This document shows, piece by piece, positions 1-10,762 of a stretch of 64,000 nucleotides of DNA. The notes below the pieces were generated by a model. That model saw only the letters and a list, made by a program, of their open reading frames with translations. It was not told the DNA's origin and made no database searches. Each line of letters opens with the position of its first letter. The stretch's first letter is position 1. Location of the stretch: assembly GCF_016615815.1 (NCBI RefSeq), contig NZ_CP067112.1, forward strand, positions 1,426,001-1,490,000. The letters run 5' to 3'. This DNA is from Luteimonas sp. MC1572. Lineage in GTDB: Bacteria > Pseudomonadota > Gammaproteobacteria > Xanthomonadales > Xanthomonadaceae. The translations under genes were made by a program, and so were the position numbers.

Positions 1-108
1 ACCGAGCGCGTCGATGTCGGCGCCGCCGGCCACCTGCCAGGCCTGCCACGCAAGGTGCGCAAGCGGCGCCAGCGCCAGCGCATGGACGGCGGTCTTGGCC
101 GCGATCAA
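1..108 (-). CDS. msrQ: MsrQ haem-binding membrane subunit of the MsrPQ system (partial, N-terminus only)
   Basis: This fragment runs off the left edge. Read on the minus strand directly after msrP, it gives a short hydrophobic start (IAAKTAVHALALAPLAHL) followed by AWQAWQ and GGADIDALG. That resembles the first membrane helix and following loop of MsrQ (YedZ), which has GGLGADPV at this place. MsrQ is the inner-membrane b-haem protein that feeds electrons to periplasmic MsrP. No ATG is in frame near the msrP stop; TTG at 108 is the best visible start, and an upstream CTG overlapping msrP is possible. Identity rests mostly on position after msrP. Confidence 0.6.
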   Translation of the reverse strand, partial: MIAAKTAVHALALAPLAHLAWQAWQVAGGADIDALG

Positions 109-113
109 CCGGT

Positions 114-1100
114 TCAGTACCAGCGCTCCAGGTCCAGGCCGGCGTACATCGAGGCGACCTGCTCGCCGTAGCCGTTGAACGGCCGGGTCGCGATGCGCTC
201 GGCGAACAGGCGGTTGCCGCTGCCGGCGATGCGCCGCTCGGTCTTCTGGCTCCAGCGCGGGTGGTCGACGGCCGGATTGACGTTGGCGAAGAATCCGTAT
301 TCCCGGGGCTGCATGTCGTTCCAGGCCGTGCGCGGCCGGGTGCGGGTGAACTCGATCGCGACAATCGACTTGATCCCCTTGAACCCGTACTTCCACGGCA
401 CCACCAGCCGCAGCGGTGCGCCGTTCTGCTGCGGCAGCGGCTTGCCGTACATCCCCGTGACGAGCAGCGTGAGCGGGTGCATGGCTTCATCCATGCGCAG
501 GCCTTCGCGGTAGGGCCAGTCGATGATCGGGCTGCGGACGCCCGGCATCTGCCGCGGGTCGGCGAGCGAAGTGAAGGCGACGTATTTCGCGGCGGCGGTA
601 GGCTGCAGCCGCTTCAGCACCGCGCCAAGCGGGACGCCCAGCCACGGGATCACCATCGACCAGCCTTCAACGCAGCGCATCCTGTAGACGCGTTCTTCCG
701 GGACCAGTCCGGCCAGCAGGTGCTCGATGGCCAGGGTGCCCGGCTTCGCGCACTCCCCGGAAACCTCGATGTTCCACGGCGAGGTCACCAGCGTCTTCGC
801 CGCGCGCGACGGATCGGCCTTGCCGCTGCCGAACTCGTAGAAATTGTTGTAGCTGGTCGCGTCTTCGTAGCGCGTCTGCTCCTCGGCGGTGCGCAGCCCC
901 GCGGCCAGCGAGGCGGCGGACGGTGCGGGGCCTGCCACCGGTGCTGGTGGTTCACCGCCACGGCAGCCTGCCGCCACCAGGGCGGGGGCCAGCGCCAGCG
1001 TCTTCAGCAGGCGCCTGCGGTCGCGATAGACCGCCTCGTCGGTGATTTCATCGCTCGCGATGGTGGGGATGTCGCGCTGGCGCATGCTTCGGGTCTCCAT
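114..1100 (-). CDS. msrP: Protein-methionine-sulfoxide reductase, molybdopterin subunit MsrP (YedY)
   Basis: MsrP is a periplasmic molybdoenzyme that reduces methionine sulfoxide in envelope proteins, with electrons from MsrQ. The N-terminus carries a twin-arginine export signal: RRR at residues 28-30 followed by [15 protein letters not shown]. Cys142 in [10 protein letters not shown] fits the molybdenum ligand of the sulfite-oxidase fold. The family features VSGEC, GVPLG and the C-terminal [11 protein letters not shown] are all present. The ATG at 1100 gives 328 residues; an ATG at 1085 would also keep the whole Tat signal, while the longer frame back to 1184 would overlap serC. It needs molybdenum cofactor, for which mobA, moeA and moeB lie near 54 kb. 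Confidence 0.93.
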   Translation of the reverse strand: METRSMRQRDIPTIASDEITDEAVYRDRRRLLKTLALAPALVAAGCRGGEPPAPVAGPAPSAASLAAGLRTAEEQTRYEDATSYNNFYEFGSGKADPSRAAKTLVTSPWNIEVSGECAKPGTLAIEHLLAGLVPEERVYRMRCVEGWSMVIPWLGVPLGAVLKRLQPTAAAKYVAFTSLADPRQMPGVRSPIIDWPYREGLRMDEAMHPLTLLVTGMYGKPLPQQNGAPLRLVVPWKYGFKGIKSIVAIEFTRTRPRTAWNDMQPREYGFFANVNPAVDHPRWSQKTERRIAGSGNRLFAERIATRPFNGYGEQVASMYAGLDLERWY

Positions 1101-1182
1101 CCGGCCGCCGCTGTTGCGCTGCGGCATACTGCGGTCCACCCCCACGCTGCGCCGATGGCGCGCGCAAATCAAGGAGCCCGCC

Positions 1183-2289
1183 ATGTCCCGCGCCTACAAT
1201 TTCAGCCCCGGTCCAGCCGCACTCCCGGAGAGCGTATTGCGCCAGGCGCAGCAGGACATGCTGGAGTGGGGTGATGCCGGCGCATCGATTGTCGAGATCA
1301 GCCACCGCGGCCCCGAGTTCATGGCCGTGGCCGCCGCCGCCGAAGCCGACCTGCGCACCCTGCTGTCGATCCCGGACGATTACGCGGTGCTGTTCCTGCC
1401 CGGCGGCGCCACCACCCAGCAGGCGTTGCTGCCGTTGAACTTCGCGGCCCCCGGGCAGCGCGTCGACTACGTGCTGACCGGGCACTGGGGCAAGACCGCC
1501 ACGCGCCAGGCCCACGCCTACGTCGACCTGAACGTCGCGGCGAGCAGCGAGGCGGGCGGCTTCCGCGACATCCCGCAGGCTGGCGAATGGCGCCTGTCGC
1601 CGGACGCGGCCTACGTGCATGTCACCGCCAACGAGACCATCCATGGCGTCGAGTTCCGCCCGGCTGACGCCGGTGGGCACGCGTTCCCGGACACCGGCGA
1701 CGTGCCGCTGTTCGCGGATTTCAGCTCCAGCATCGCCTCGGAGCCGCTCGACATCTCGCGCTTCGGCGCGATCTACGCGGGCGCGCAGAAGAACCTCGGG
1801 CCGGTCGGCATCGCGGTGGTGATCGTGCGCCGCGACCTGCTCGAGCGCGCCGGCCAGCCGCGCGCGGACATCTTCGACTACCGCCTGCAGCTGGCCGCCG
1901 AGTCGATGCTCAACACGCCGCCCACCTGGAACTGGTACCTGGCCGGCCTGGTGTTCCGCTGGATGCTGGACGAAGGCGGGGTGGCCGAGTTCGCGCGCCG
2001 CAACGCCGAGAAGGCGCGGCTGCTGTACGCGGCGATCGACGGCTCGGGCGGCTTCTACCGCAACGAGGTCGACGCGGCGGTGCGCTCGCGCATGAACGTG
2101 CCGTTCTTCCTCGCCGACGACGCGCACGATGCGGCGTTCCTGGACGGCGCGCGCGCGGCCGGGCTGATCGGTCTCAAGGGCCATCGGGTGCTGGGCGGCA
2201 TGCGCGCCTCGATCTACAACGCCATGCCGGTGTCGGGCGTGGCGGCGCTGGTCGACTACATGCAGGCGTTCCAGCAGCGCCATGGTTGA
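1183..2289 (+). CDS. serC: Phosphoserine aminotransferase SerC
   Basis: SerC transfers the amino group of glutamate to 3-phosphohydroxypyruvate in serine synthesis, and also acts in the pyridoxal phosphate pathway. The 368-residue product begins with the family hallmark [12 protein letters not shown]. It has the HRGPEF and LPGGATTQQ phosphate-pocket motifs, and Lys203 in [10 protein letters not shown] as the PLP Schiff-base lysine. A clear AAGGAG ribosome site precedes the ATG. It heads an operon and overlaps pheA by 8 bases. Length matches the family (about 360). Confidence 0.97.
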   Translation: MSRAYNFSPGPAALPESVLRQAQQDMLEWGDAGASIVEISHRGPEFMAVAAAAEADLRTLLSIPDDYAVLFLPGGATTQQALLPLNFAAPGQRVDYVLTGHWGKTATRQAHAYVDLNVAASSEAGGFRDIPQAGEWRLSPDAAYVHVTANETIHGVEFRPADAGGHAFPDTGDVPLFADFSSSIASEPLDISRFGAIYAGAQKNLGPVGIAVVIVRRDLLERAGQPRADIFDYRLQLAAESMLNTPPTWNWYLAGLVFRWMLDEGGVAEFARRNAEKARLLYAAIDGSGGFYRNEVDAAVRSRMNVPFFLADDAHDAAFLDGARAAGLIGLKGHRVLGGMRASIYNAMPVSGVAALVDYMQAFQQRHG

Positions 2290-3481
2290 CTCGACACCGG
2301 GCAAGTGCCACTCGAAGGCCGGGACGAAGGACGCCAGATCCGTCTCCGCTGCCGAGGCCGCCGCGGCGTCGAAGCACGAGTCCGGCACCGCAGCGGCAAA
2401 GGCCAGGCCCGACCTGGCCGCGGTGCGCGAACAGATCGACGGCATCGACCGCGAGATCCAGGCGCTGATCGCCGAGCGCGCGCTGTTCGCGCGCCAGGTC
2501 GGGCGCGCGAAGGGCAAGCTGGCCGCGGCCGTCGAGTACTACCGTCCCGAGCGCGAAGCCCAGGTGTTGCGCCGCGTGGTGGACCGCAACGACGGTCCGC
2601 TCGCCGACGAGGTGCTGGTACGGCTGTTCCGCGAGATCATGTCCGCCTGCCTTGCCCAGCAGGAGCCGCTGAAGATCGGCTACCTCGGCCCTGAAGGCAC
2701 GTTCTCGCAGCAGGCCGTGCACAAGCACTTCGGCCATTCCGCGCGCGGCCTGCCGCTGGCGAGCGTGGAAGAGGTGTTCGACGAGGTCGCCGACGGCGCC
2801 GCGGATTTCGGCGTGGTGCCGGTGGAGAATTCGGGGCAGGGCACGATCCAGTCGACGCTGGACCTGTTCATGACGTCGCCGCTGAAGATCTGCGGTGAGG
2901 TGGAGCTGCGCGTGCACCAGTACCTGCTGTCGCGCACCGGTCGCCTGGAAGACGTCGAACGCATCTATTCGCACGGCCTGTCGCTGGCGCAGTGCCGCAA
3001 CTGGCTGCGGCAGCACCTGCCGGGCGTCGAGGCGCACGCGGTGTCGAGCAATGCGGAAGGCGCGCGTCGCGCGCGCAACGCCGATGATGCCGCCGCCATC
3101 GCCGGCGACAGCGCCGGCCACGTGTACGGCCTGAAGGCCATCGCCGGGCCGATCGAGGACCGCGGCGACAACACCACGCGCTTCCTGGTGATCGGGCGCG
3201 CATCGTTCCCGCCGTCCGGCAACGACCGCACATCGCTGCTGGTGTCCATCCGCGACCAGCCGGGCGCGCTGTATCGGGTCCTGGAGCCGCTCGCGCGGCA
3301 CGGAATCAGCATGAACCGCATCGAATCGCGGCCCGAGCACGGGGCGCTCTGGCAGTACGCGTTCTTCATCGATGTCAGCGGCCATGTGGACGAGTCGCCG
3401 TTGAAGGATGCGCTGGCTGAAGTGGATGCGTTCGCCGGCGACGTGCGCGTGCTGGGATCGTATCCGGTGGCGGTGCCGTGA
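2282..3481 (+). CDS. pheA: Bifunctional chorismate mutase/prephenate dehydratase (P-protein) PheA
   Basis: PheA converts chorismate to prephenate and then phenylpyruvate, the committed route to phenylalanine. An AroQ-type mutase domain lies at about residues 43-127 ([16 protein letters not shown]). The dehydratase follows at about 130-305, with [20 protein letters not shown] and the TRF motif near residue 300. An ACT domain for phenylalanine feedback occupies about 316-395, with the QPGALY and ESRP effector motifs. The first 40 or so residues are a low-complexity Ala/Ser/Lys extension ahead of the mutase helix. The start overlaps serC by 8 bases, and the stop shares a base with the next ATG. 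Confidence 0.96.
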   Translation: MVDSTPGKCHSKAGTKDARSVSAAEAAAASKHESGTAAAKARPDLAAVREQIDGIDREIQALIAERALFARQVGRAKGKLAAAVEYYRPEREAQVLRRVVDRNDGPLADEVLVRLFREIMSACLAQQEPLKIGYLGPEGTFSQQAVHKHFGHSARGLPLASVEEVFDEVADGAADFGVVPVENSGQGTIQSTLDLFMTSPLKICGEVELRVHQYLLSRTGRLEDVERIYSHGLSLAQCRNWLRQHLPGVEAHAVSSNAEGARRARNADDAAAIAGDSAGHVYGLKAIAGPIEDRGDNTTRFLVIGRASFPPSGNDRTSLLVSIRDQPGALYRVLEPLARHGISMNRIESRPEHGALWQYAFFIDVSGHVDESPLKDALAEVDAFAGDVRVLGSYPVAVP

Positions 3482-4641
3482 TGGCGCAGTTGGATGGCGA
3501 CGCCCACCGTGCCCGTCGCAGCGACGATGCCGCATGGGCGCTGGCGCGTGCGGTGGCGCCGGTGCGTGCCCTGCGTGCCTACGACCCGGGGCACGACATC
3601 GTCGCGCTGCGGCGCGGCTTCGCACCCAGTGCGCTGCTCGAACTCGGTTCCAACGAGAACCCCTACGGGCCCGGCCCGCGCGCGCGCGAGGCGGCCGCAG
3701 CGGCGCTCGGCGAGATCCACCGTTATCCCGATCCGCTGGCCGGCGAGCTCAAGCGCGCACTGGCCGCGCACCACGGCGTGGATGCCGCGCAGCTGGTGAT
3801 GGGCAACGGCTCGCACGAGCTGCTGATGCAGCTGGCGCAGGTGTTCGCCGGCCCTGGCGACGAGGTTCTGGTGCCCGAATACGGCTTCGCGGTGTTCACG
3901 ATCGCGGCCCACGCCGTCGGCGCGTCGCTGCGCCGTGCGCCGGCGTTCGCGCCTGGCGCGGCAATGCCGCGCGGCCACGACCTCGATGCGCTGTGCGCGG
4001 CGATCACGCCCGCCACCCGCCTCGTCTACATCGACAACCCCAACAACCCGACCGGCACCTGGTTCGGCACGACGGCATTCGCGCGCTTCATGGACGCGGT
4101 GCCGGACGACGTGGTGGTTGTGGTCGACGAGGCGTATGCCGAGCTTGCCGATGCGGCGGACTTCGCCAGCGCGCTGGCGCTGCTGCCGCGCCACCGCAAC
4201 CTCGTCATCACCCGCACCTTCAGCAAGGCCTACGCGCTGGCAGGGCTGCGGATCGGCTACGCGATCGCCAACGCGTCGCTGGCCGCGATGCTCGAACGCG
4301 TGCGCGAGAGCTTCAACGTAGGGCTGGTGGCGCAGGCGGCCGCGATCGCGGCGCTCGGCGACAAGGACTGGCTCGAGGACACGTCGCAGCGCAACCGCGA
4401 GGAGCGCGCGCGGCTTGCCGCGGCGTTGCGCGCGCGCGGCTTCACGGTCGCGCCGTCGCAGGCCAATTTCCTGCTGGTCGAGACCGGTGCCGCGACGCCG
4501 CGCATCGAGGCCGTGTTGCTCGCTTCGGGCATCGTGCTGCGACCGATGGCCGGCTACGGGCTGCCCGCGAGCGTGCGGATCACCGTCGGCACGGCCGCCG
4601 ACAACGCGCGCCTGCTGCAGGCGCTGGACGCCCTGCCATGA
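3481..4641 (+). CDS. hisC: Histidinol-phosphate/aromatic aminotransferase (HisC family, HisC2-like)
   Basis: This is a fold-type I PLP aminotransferase of 386 residues. Visible landmarks are the substrate loop LGSNENPYGPGP, the NPNNPTGT motif, Asp216 in VVDEAYAE and the PLP lysine Lys249 in TFSKAYALAGLRIGY. The family normally makes histidinol phosphate. A copy placed between pheA and aroA suggests it instead (or also) transaminates phenylpyruvate or 4-hydroxyphenylpyruvate, as proposed for hisC2 at this place in pseudomonads; that role is inferred from context. The ATG at 3481 overlaps the pheA stop (TGATG), and a GTG one codon earlier is possible. The end overlaps aroA as ATGA. Confidence 0.88.
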   Translation: MAQLDGDAHRARRSDDAAWALARAVAPVRALRAYDPGHDIVALRRGFAPSALLELGSNENPYGPGPRAREAAAAALGEIHRYPDPLAGELKRALAAHHGVDAAQLVMGNGSHELLMQLAQVFAGPGDEVLVPEYGFAVFTIAAHAVGASLRRAPAFAPGAAMPRGHDLDALCAAITPATRLVYIDNPNNPTGTWFGTTAFARFMDAVPDDVVVVVDEAYAELADAADFASALALLPRHRNLVITRTFSKAYALAGLRIGYAIANASLAAMLERVRESFNVGLVAQAAAIAALGDKDWLEDTSQRNREERARLAAALRARGFTVAPSQANFLLVETGAATPRIEAVLLASGIVLRPMAGYGLPASVRITVGTAADNARLLQALDALP

Positions 4642-5966
4642 GCGTCGTACGCGAGGACTGGGTGGCCGCGCCGGGGCGGGCGCTGTCCGGCGATACCAGC
4701 GTTCCCGGCGACAAGTCGATCTCGCACCGCGCGGTGATGCTGGCGGCACTGGCCGATGGCATGTCGCGCATCGATGGTTTCCTGGAAGGCGAGGACACCC
4801 GCGCCACGGCGGCGATCTTCAGCGCGATGGGCGTGCGCATCGACGCGCCATCGGCGTCCACGCGGATCGTCCACGGCGTCGGGATGGACGGTCTGCGCGC
4901 GCCGGCGTCGCTGCTCGATTGCGGCAATTCCGGCACCGCGATGCGGCTGCTGTCCGGCCTGCTGGCCGGGCAGTCCTTCGACACGGTGCTGGGCGGCGAC
5001 GCGTCGCTGTCGCGCCGGCCGATGCTGCGGGTCATGGCGCCGCTGCGCGCGATGGGCGCCGCGATCGACTCCGACGACGGCGAGAGGCCGCCGCTGCGCA
5101 TCGCTGGCGGGCGGTCCTTGCGTGGCATCCGCTTCGATTCACCGGTGGCCAGCGCGCAGGTCAAGTCGGCGGTGCTGCTGGCCGGGCTGTACGCCGACGG
5201 CGCCACCGAAGTGCATGAGCCGCATCCGACCCGCGACTACACCGAACGCATGCTGTCGGCGTTCGGCTGGCCGGTTGAATACGCGCCGGGCATGGCGCGC
5301 CTCGTGGGCGGCCATCGGCTGCGCGGGCGCGACATCGAGGTGCCCGGTGATTTTTCTTCGGCGGCATTCCTGATCGTGGCCGCGACGCTGGTGCCGGGCT
5401 CGGTACTCATGTTGCGCTCGGTGGGAGTCGATCCCCGCCGCACCGGGCTGCTCGACGCGCTGCGTGCGATGGGCGCCGACATCCGCGAACTCGACCGCCG
5501 CGCCGGCGCCTGCGGTCCGGTGTCCGACCTCGTGGTGCGCCACGCGCCGCTGCGGGGCATCGCGCTGCCGGAGGCGCTGGTGCCGGACATGATTGACGAG
5601 CTCCCGGTGTTCGCCATTGCCGCCGCATGCGCGCAGGGCACCACGCGCGTGACCGGGGCGGCAGAACTGCGCGTCAAGGAGTCCGACCGCATCCGCGCCA
5701 TGGCCGCGGGGCTGGCGGCGCTCGGCGGACGTGTGCAGGAAACGTCCGACGGCATGGTCATCGAGGGTGGCAGGCTGCGCGCCGGCAGCGTTGACAGCTT
5801 TGGTGACCACCGCGTGGCGATGGCGTTCGCGGTGGCGGCGCAGCGCGCCGAAGGCGAGGTCGCGATTGCCGACGTTGCCAACGTGGCCACGTCATTCCCG
5901 GAGTTCGAGACCTTGGCCCGAGCGCTCGGCTTCGGGCTGGAGCGCGCGCCACCCGCGTCTGCCTGA
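4638..5966 (+). CDS. aroA: 3-phosphoshikimate 1-carboxyvinyltransferase (EPSP synthase) AroA
   Basis: AroA joins phosphoenolpyruvate to shikimate 3-phosphate, the sixth step of the shikimate pathway. The 442-residue product has PGDKSISHRAV at the N-terminus, GNSGTAMRLLSG in the first domain, SRRPM, the SAQVKSAVLLAGL segment, DMIDELPVFAIAA and LRVKESDRI. The SAQVK segment is typical of the class II (Bacillus/Agrobacterium-like) enzymes rather than the E. coli class. The start at 4638 is fixed by the conserved N-terminus and the ATGA overlap with hisC. The much longer upstream frame is only an alternate reading of hisC. Confidence 0.97.
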   Translation: MSVVREDWVAAPGRALSGDTSVPGDKSISHRAVMLAALADGMSRIDGFLEGEDTRATAAIFSAMGVRIDAPSASTRIVHGVGMDGLRAPASLLDCGNSGTAMRLLSGLLAGQSFDTVLGGDASLSRRPMLRVMAPLRAMGAAIDSDDGERPPLRIAGGRSLRGIRFDSPVASAQVKSAVLLAGLYADGATEVHEPHPTRDYTERMLSAFGWPVEYAPGMARLVGGHRLRGRDIEVPGDFSSAAFLIVAATLVPGSVLMLRSVGVDPRRTGLLDALRAMGADIRELDRRAGACGPVSDLVVRHAPLRGIALPEALVPDMIDELPVFAIAAACAQGTTRVTGAAELRVKESDRIRAMAAGLAALGGRVQETSDGMVIEGGRLRAGSVDSFGDHRVAMAFAVAAQRAEGEVAIADVANVATSFPEFETLARALGFGLERAPPASA

Positions 5967-5980
5967 CGGCGATCGAGCAG

Positions 5981-6015
5981 AAAAATGCCGCGCGCGGCGT
6001 ACGCCAGCGCGCGGC
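5981..6015 (-). terminator. Rho-independent terminator for the minus-strand TonB gene
   Basis: Arms GCCGCGCGC (5987-5995) and GCGCGCGGC (6007-6015) can pair. Read on the minus strand the stem is followed by ATTTTTCTGC, a run of five T. It lies between the stops of aroA and the minus-strand TonB-domain gene and may also stop aroA transcripts. Confidence 0.7.
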
Positions 6016-6030
6016 CCCCTGGGGCGACCT

Positions 6031-6639
6031 TCAGCGGTCGAGGCGGAAACTGACCGGGACCTCCACGGTCGAGGCCACGGCCTTGCCGCCGCGCATCGCC
6101 GGTTCAAAGCGCCACTGGCGCACCGCCGCCACCGCCGCCTGGTCCAGTGCGCGCGAGCCGCTGCGGCGCGCGACATCCACGCTGAGCGGTACGCCGCTTG
6201 CGTCGACGTTTGCCGTCACCAGCACCGTGCCTTCCTCGCGCGCGCGATACGCGGTAGCGGGGTAAGTCGGCTCCACGCGGGTAATCGGCGTGGCCTCGCG
6301 GTCCGGCTGGCGGGTCGATGGCGGCTTCGCGGCGGGCGCGCGCGCTGCCTCGGCCTGGCGATCGCGTTCTTTCTTCTGGCGCGCCTCATCGGCCGCGCGT
6401 TCACGTTCTGCGGCGGCGTCCTGGCTGTCGCCGATATCGATCGCGGGCGGGGCAGCGGGTTCAGGTGCGCTGGAGACGCTCCCGCGCTGGTTGTACACGT
6501 ACCAGCCGAAGGCGAGTACGGCCAGCAGCAGCAGGATCCAGATCAGCGGACTGGCGCTCTTGCGATCGGAAACGGTGTCCCGTTGCAAGCGCGGATCGGC
6601 TGGCGGCCTGGGGGCAGGCGGCGGGTTCGGATCGGACAT
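6031..6639 (-). CDS. TonB C-terminal domain protein (energy transducer, first paralogue)
   Basis: The 202-residue protein has a short proline-rich cytoplasmic N-terminus, one membrane helix at about 31-47 (PLIWILLLLAVLAFGWYVY) and a charged Ala/Pro/Arg linker. It ends in a TonB C-terminal domain (EPTYPATAYRAREEGTVLV, then VRQWRFEPAMRGG). TonB-type proteins couple the inner-membrane proton gradient to outer-membrane receptors through ExbB/ExbD. No exbBD is nearby, so the partner is unknown. It lies downstream of a second gene of the same layout (6715-7350), and the two C-terminal domains are clearly related. Confidence 0.85.
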   Translation of the reverse strand: MSDPNPPPAPRPPADPRLQRDTVSDRKSASPLIWILLLLAVLAFGWYVYNQRGSVSSAPEPAAPPAIDIGDSQDAAAERERAADEARQKKERDRQAEAARAPAAKPPSTRQPDREATPITRVEPTYPATAYRAREEGTVLVTANVDASGVPLSVDVARRSGSRALDQAAVAAVRQWRFEPAMRGGKAVASTVEVPVSFRLDR

Positions 6640-6714
6640 GGCGTGTTCCTCGCAGCGGGGTACGGCGAGACTTCCACAGTTCAGGTTGCGCCCGTGTGTG
6701 CGCCTGCCCCCTGT

Positions 6715-7350
6715 TCAGCGACCGCTGTCGAACGTGATCGGCACATTCACGACGCCCGCGGCCGGCGCGCCGTTGCGCATCGCCGGGCGGAAGCGCCAGC
6801 GTCGCACCGCATCGCGTGCAGCGCGATCGAGGTCGGTGGAGCCGCTGCTCGAAATGACCTCGACCTGCGCCGGCATGCCGCGGGCGTCGACATGGATGCG
6901 CAGCAGGACCTCGCCGGACTGACCGCGCCGCAGGGCGCGCGTCGGATACCTGGGCCCGGGGCTTTCGATCGGCACCGGTGAACTCGCGGAGAGTTCGGTG
7001 GCGGCAAGCTGCGGCGGCGCCGCGGCGGCCGGGGTTTCCGATCGCTGCGCGGGGGCAGGCGCTGCAGGTTCTTCTATCCGCGCCGAGGACGCAGGGGGTT
7101 CGGGCAGGGTGGTGTCGGCAGGAGCGCCGCCAAGCGGAGGCGCGGGCAGGGGTCGGAACGCCGGCGAGGCCGCGGCTGGCGCCTGTTCGTCTGTCCTGTA
7201 GAACCCGTCGTCGTCGCGCTGGCCGAGCCAGATCACCAGGAACAACGCCATGCCGACGCCGATCGCGGCGGCGACCAGCGACCAGCCGCGCAATGAGGGC
7301 AGGGGAAAGGATTTGCGGACGCTGGCGCGCGGGGGGGCGGGTGTGGGCAT
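6715..7350 (-). CDS. TonB C-terminal domain protein (second paralogue)
   Basis: The 211-residue protein has the same plan as its downstream neighbour. It starts with a short basic N-terminus and a membrane helix at about 23-43 (WSLVAAAIGVGMALFLVIWL), followed by a long Pro/Ala linker. The TonB-type C-terminus includes GPRYPTRALRRGQSGEVLLR and VRRWRFRPAMRNG. The ATG at 7350 is preferred because the longer frame to 7419 adds a stretch unlike a TonB N-terminus and runs toward the serS promoter. It is divergent from serS. It probably came from tandem duplication with 6031-6639; the receptors served are unknown. Confidence 0.83.
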   Translation of the reverse strand: MPTPAPPRASVRKSFPLPSLRGWSLVAAAIGVGMALFLVIWLGQRDDDGFYRTDEQAPAAASPAFRPLPAPPLGGAPADTTLPEPPASSARIEEPAAPAPAQRSETPAAAAPPQLAATELSASSPVPIESPGPRYPTRALRRGQSGEVLLRIHVDARGMPAQVEVISSSGSTDLDRAARDAVRRWRFRPAMRNGAPAAGVVNVPITFDSGR

Positions 7351-7421
7351 CTGGAGCCGTAATGATCGCGGTGCAGCCGATTCTGCCACGCGCAAGTGCA
7401 GCAATCGGGGCACTGACACGC

Positions 7422-8749
<1,328 letters not shown>

Positions 8750-8839
8750 AAACGGGACAGTTGCGCGGTCCTGGCCTTCATTGTTGCAAAATAGAGAGAA
8801 TCTTGATCAAATAGCGTCCATTGTTCCGGAGGATGCGTC

Positions 8840-9817
8840 ATGCAGGATCTGAACGATCTCTATTACTTCGCCATGGTGGTTGACCACGGCGGCTTCGCGG
8901 CAGCGGAACGCGCGCTCGGCATTCCGAAATCCAGGCTCTCGCGGCGCATCAGCCAGCTTGAAACCGAACTCGGTGTGCGCCTGCTGCAGCGTTCCACCCG
9001 ACGCTTCGCGGTCACCGATGTCGGCCAGAGCGTGTATCGCCACGCCCAGTCGATGCTCGCCGAGGCCACGGCCGCGCGCGAGGTCGTGGACCGGCTGAGC
9101 GCCGAGCCGCGCGGCCTGGTGCGCGTCAGCGTGCCGGTGGGCCTGGCGCAGCAGCAGATGCCGCAGATCCTGCCGGAATTCCTGGCGCGCCATCCGCAGG
9201 TGCGGCTGCAGATGCATGTCAGCAATCGCCGAGTCGACGTGATCAACGAAGGCTTCGACGTCGCCATCCGCGTGCGCAACAAGCTCGACGACGACGGCAG
9301 CCTGGTGATGCGCAGCTTCGGCCAGATCCAGGAACTGCTCGTCGCCAGCCCGACCTATCTCGATCGCGCCGGGCGGCCGACGTCGCCGGAGGAGTTGAAC
9401 GACCACACCACCATGACCATGGGCGAGGACGAGGTGCGCCAGCGCTGGGAGCTGCAGGGCACGTCCGGCGAGACGCGCCGCATCGAGCTGAAGCCACGCG
9501 TGGCGGGTTTCGATTTCCCGATGCTGATGGCCCTGGCCAAGCAGGGGCTCGGCATCACCATGCTGCCCGAGACGCTGTGCGCGGAGCCGGTGCGCAATGG
9601 CGAGCTGGAGGTGGTTCTTCCCGAATGGCGGCTGCCGCAGGGCATCGCCCACGTGGTGTTCGCATCGCGTCGCGGCATGCTGCCGGCGGTGCGCGTGTTC
9701 ATCGATTACCTGGCCGAGAAGCTGCCGCCGCTGATCGAATCCTCGCGCGTGGATTGCGGCTCGTGCCGTCGTGGCGAGACCGAGGGCCACGTGCACGCCA
9801 CGCCCACCGCGGCCTGA
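8840..9817 (+). CDS. LysR-family transcriptional regulator
   Basis: The 325-residue protein has an N-terminal winged helix-turn-helix (LNDLYYFAMVVDHGGFAAAE, then LGIPKSRLSRRISQLE at about 28-45). A substrate-binding domain occupies about 90-300 (VRVSVPVGLAQQQMP, FDVAIRVRN, LMALAKQGLGITMLP). It resembles the CrgA/AaeR-like branch of LysR regulators. The C-terminal tail of about 25 residues is polar with two Cys. There is no divergently transcribed partner, so the target genes and inducer are unknown. A good GGAGG ribosome site precedes the ATG. Confidence 0.9.
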   Translation: MQDLNDLYYFAMVVDHGGFAAAERALGIPKSRLSRRISQLETELGVRLLQRSTRRFAVTDVGQSVYRHAQSMLAEATAAREVVDRLSAEPRGLVRVSVPVGLAQQQMPQILPEFLARHPQVRLQMHVSNRRVDVINEGFDVAIRVRNKLDDDGSLVMRSFGQIQELLVASPTYLDRAGRPTSPEELNDHTTMTMGEDEVRQRWELQGTSGETRRIELKPRVAGFDFPMLMALAKQGLGITMLPETLCAEPVRNGELEVVLPEWRLPQGIAHVVFASRRGMLPAVRVFIDYLAEKLPPLIESSRVDCGSCRRGETEGHVHATPTAA

Positions 9818-9887
9818 GCGGTGCCGCGCGGCAGCGCGCGTGCGACAATCCGCGCCGCGCGATGTACGCACTGCACCTGCGTTTCCC

Positions 9888-9977
9888 GGAGAGATGGCCG
9901 AGTGGTTTAAGGCAGCGGTCTTGAAAACCGCCGAAGGGTCAAACCTTCCGTGGGTTCGAATCCCACTCTCTCCGCCA
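9888..9977 (+). tRNA. tRNA-Ser, anticodon UGA
   Basis: The acceptor stem GGAGAGA pairs with TCTCTCC, followed by discriminator G and an encoded CCA. The anticodon loop is CTTGAAA, with anticodon TGA at 9922-9924 inside the stem GCGGT/ACCGC. A long class II variable arm (AAGGGTCAAACCTT) and the GTTCGAA T-loop are present. The 90-nt length including CCA is normal for tRNA-Ser. Confidence 0.97.
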
Positions 9978-10114
9978 ATCCGCCACTGCCAGCTGCCCTG
10001 AATGGGCGCTGCGTCACAGACGCGCCGCAAACAAATCCGTTCCTCCACCTTGCGACCCCTTGGGGGCGCGGGTAGCCTCGGCCATAGGGGCAACAAGCAG
10101 GAGAGGGGACAAGG

Positions 10115-10762
10115 ATGACCATCAGGGTCTACGTGGTGGATGACCACGCACTGGTACGCGCCGGGATGCGCATGATCCTGTCGGCTGAAGCCGACATCGA
10201 AGTGGTGGGCGAAGCGGAGAGCGGGGAGGTGGCATTGCCACAGATCCGCGCCTTGAAGCCCGATATCGTGCTGTGTGACCTGCACCTGCCCGGAGTCAGC
10301 GGGCTGGAAGTCACCGAGCGCATCGTGCGCGGCGAATACGGACCGAGAGTGATCGTGGTGTCCGTGCTCGAGGACGGGCCGATGCCCAAGCGCATGATCG
10401 CCGCGGGTGCGGCGGGCTATGTCGGCAAGGGTGGCGATGCGGCCGAGCTGCTACGGGCGGTCCGCGAGGTGTACAACGGGCGCCGGTTCCTGGCCAGCAA
10501 CGTGGCCCACAACCTGGCGCTGTCGGGGTTGGGTGGCGATGAATCGCCGTTCGATTCGCTGTCGCCGCGCGAAACCGAGGTGGCGATGCTGCTGGTGCAG
10601 GGGCTTCGCCAGGAAGAGATCGCGCGTCGGCTGAGCCTGAGCGCGAAAACCGTCAACACCCACAAGACGCGGCTGTTCGAGAAGCTGCGCATCCACGACA
10701 ACATCGCGCTTGCGAGGCTTGCCAGCCAATACGGCATGACCGACCCCGCGCACGCCATCTAG
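10115..10762 (+). CDS. GacA/UvrY-like response regulator (NarL/FixJ family)
   Basis: The 215-residue two-component regulator has a receiver domain at 1-120: acidic pocket Asp9-Asp10, phospho-acceptor Asp55 in VLCDLHLPG and Lys105 in GYVGKG. A LuxR-type helix-turn-helix follows at about 148-205 (LSPRETEVAMLLVQGLRQEE, then LSAKTVNTHKTRLFEKL). The phrases VGEAESGE, SPFDSLSPRE and KTVNTHKTRLFEKL match the GacA/UvrY subgroup, which activates small RNAs that sequester CsrA/RsmA. The sensor kinase is not in the window, and uvrC, the usual neighbour of uvrY in enterics, is not adjacent. Confidence 0.85.
   Translation: MTIRVYVVDDHALVRAGMRMILSAEADIEVVGEAESGEVALPQIRALKPDIVLCDLHLPGVSGLEVTERIVRGEYGPRVIVVSVLEDGPMPKRMIAAGAAGYVGKGGDAAELLRAVREVYNGRRFLASNVAHNLALSGLGGDESPFDSLSPRETEVAMLLVQGLRQEEIARRLSLSAKTVNTHKTRLFEKLRIHDNIALARLASQYGMTDPAHAI

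Noticed and set aside
3408..5966. A single 852-codon frame that might be read as a fused aminotransferase-AroA
   Set aside because: The first 410 codons are hisC in the wrong frame (Arg-rich). AroA begins at 4638 with a conserved N-terminus and an ATGA overlap.
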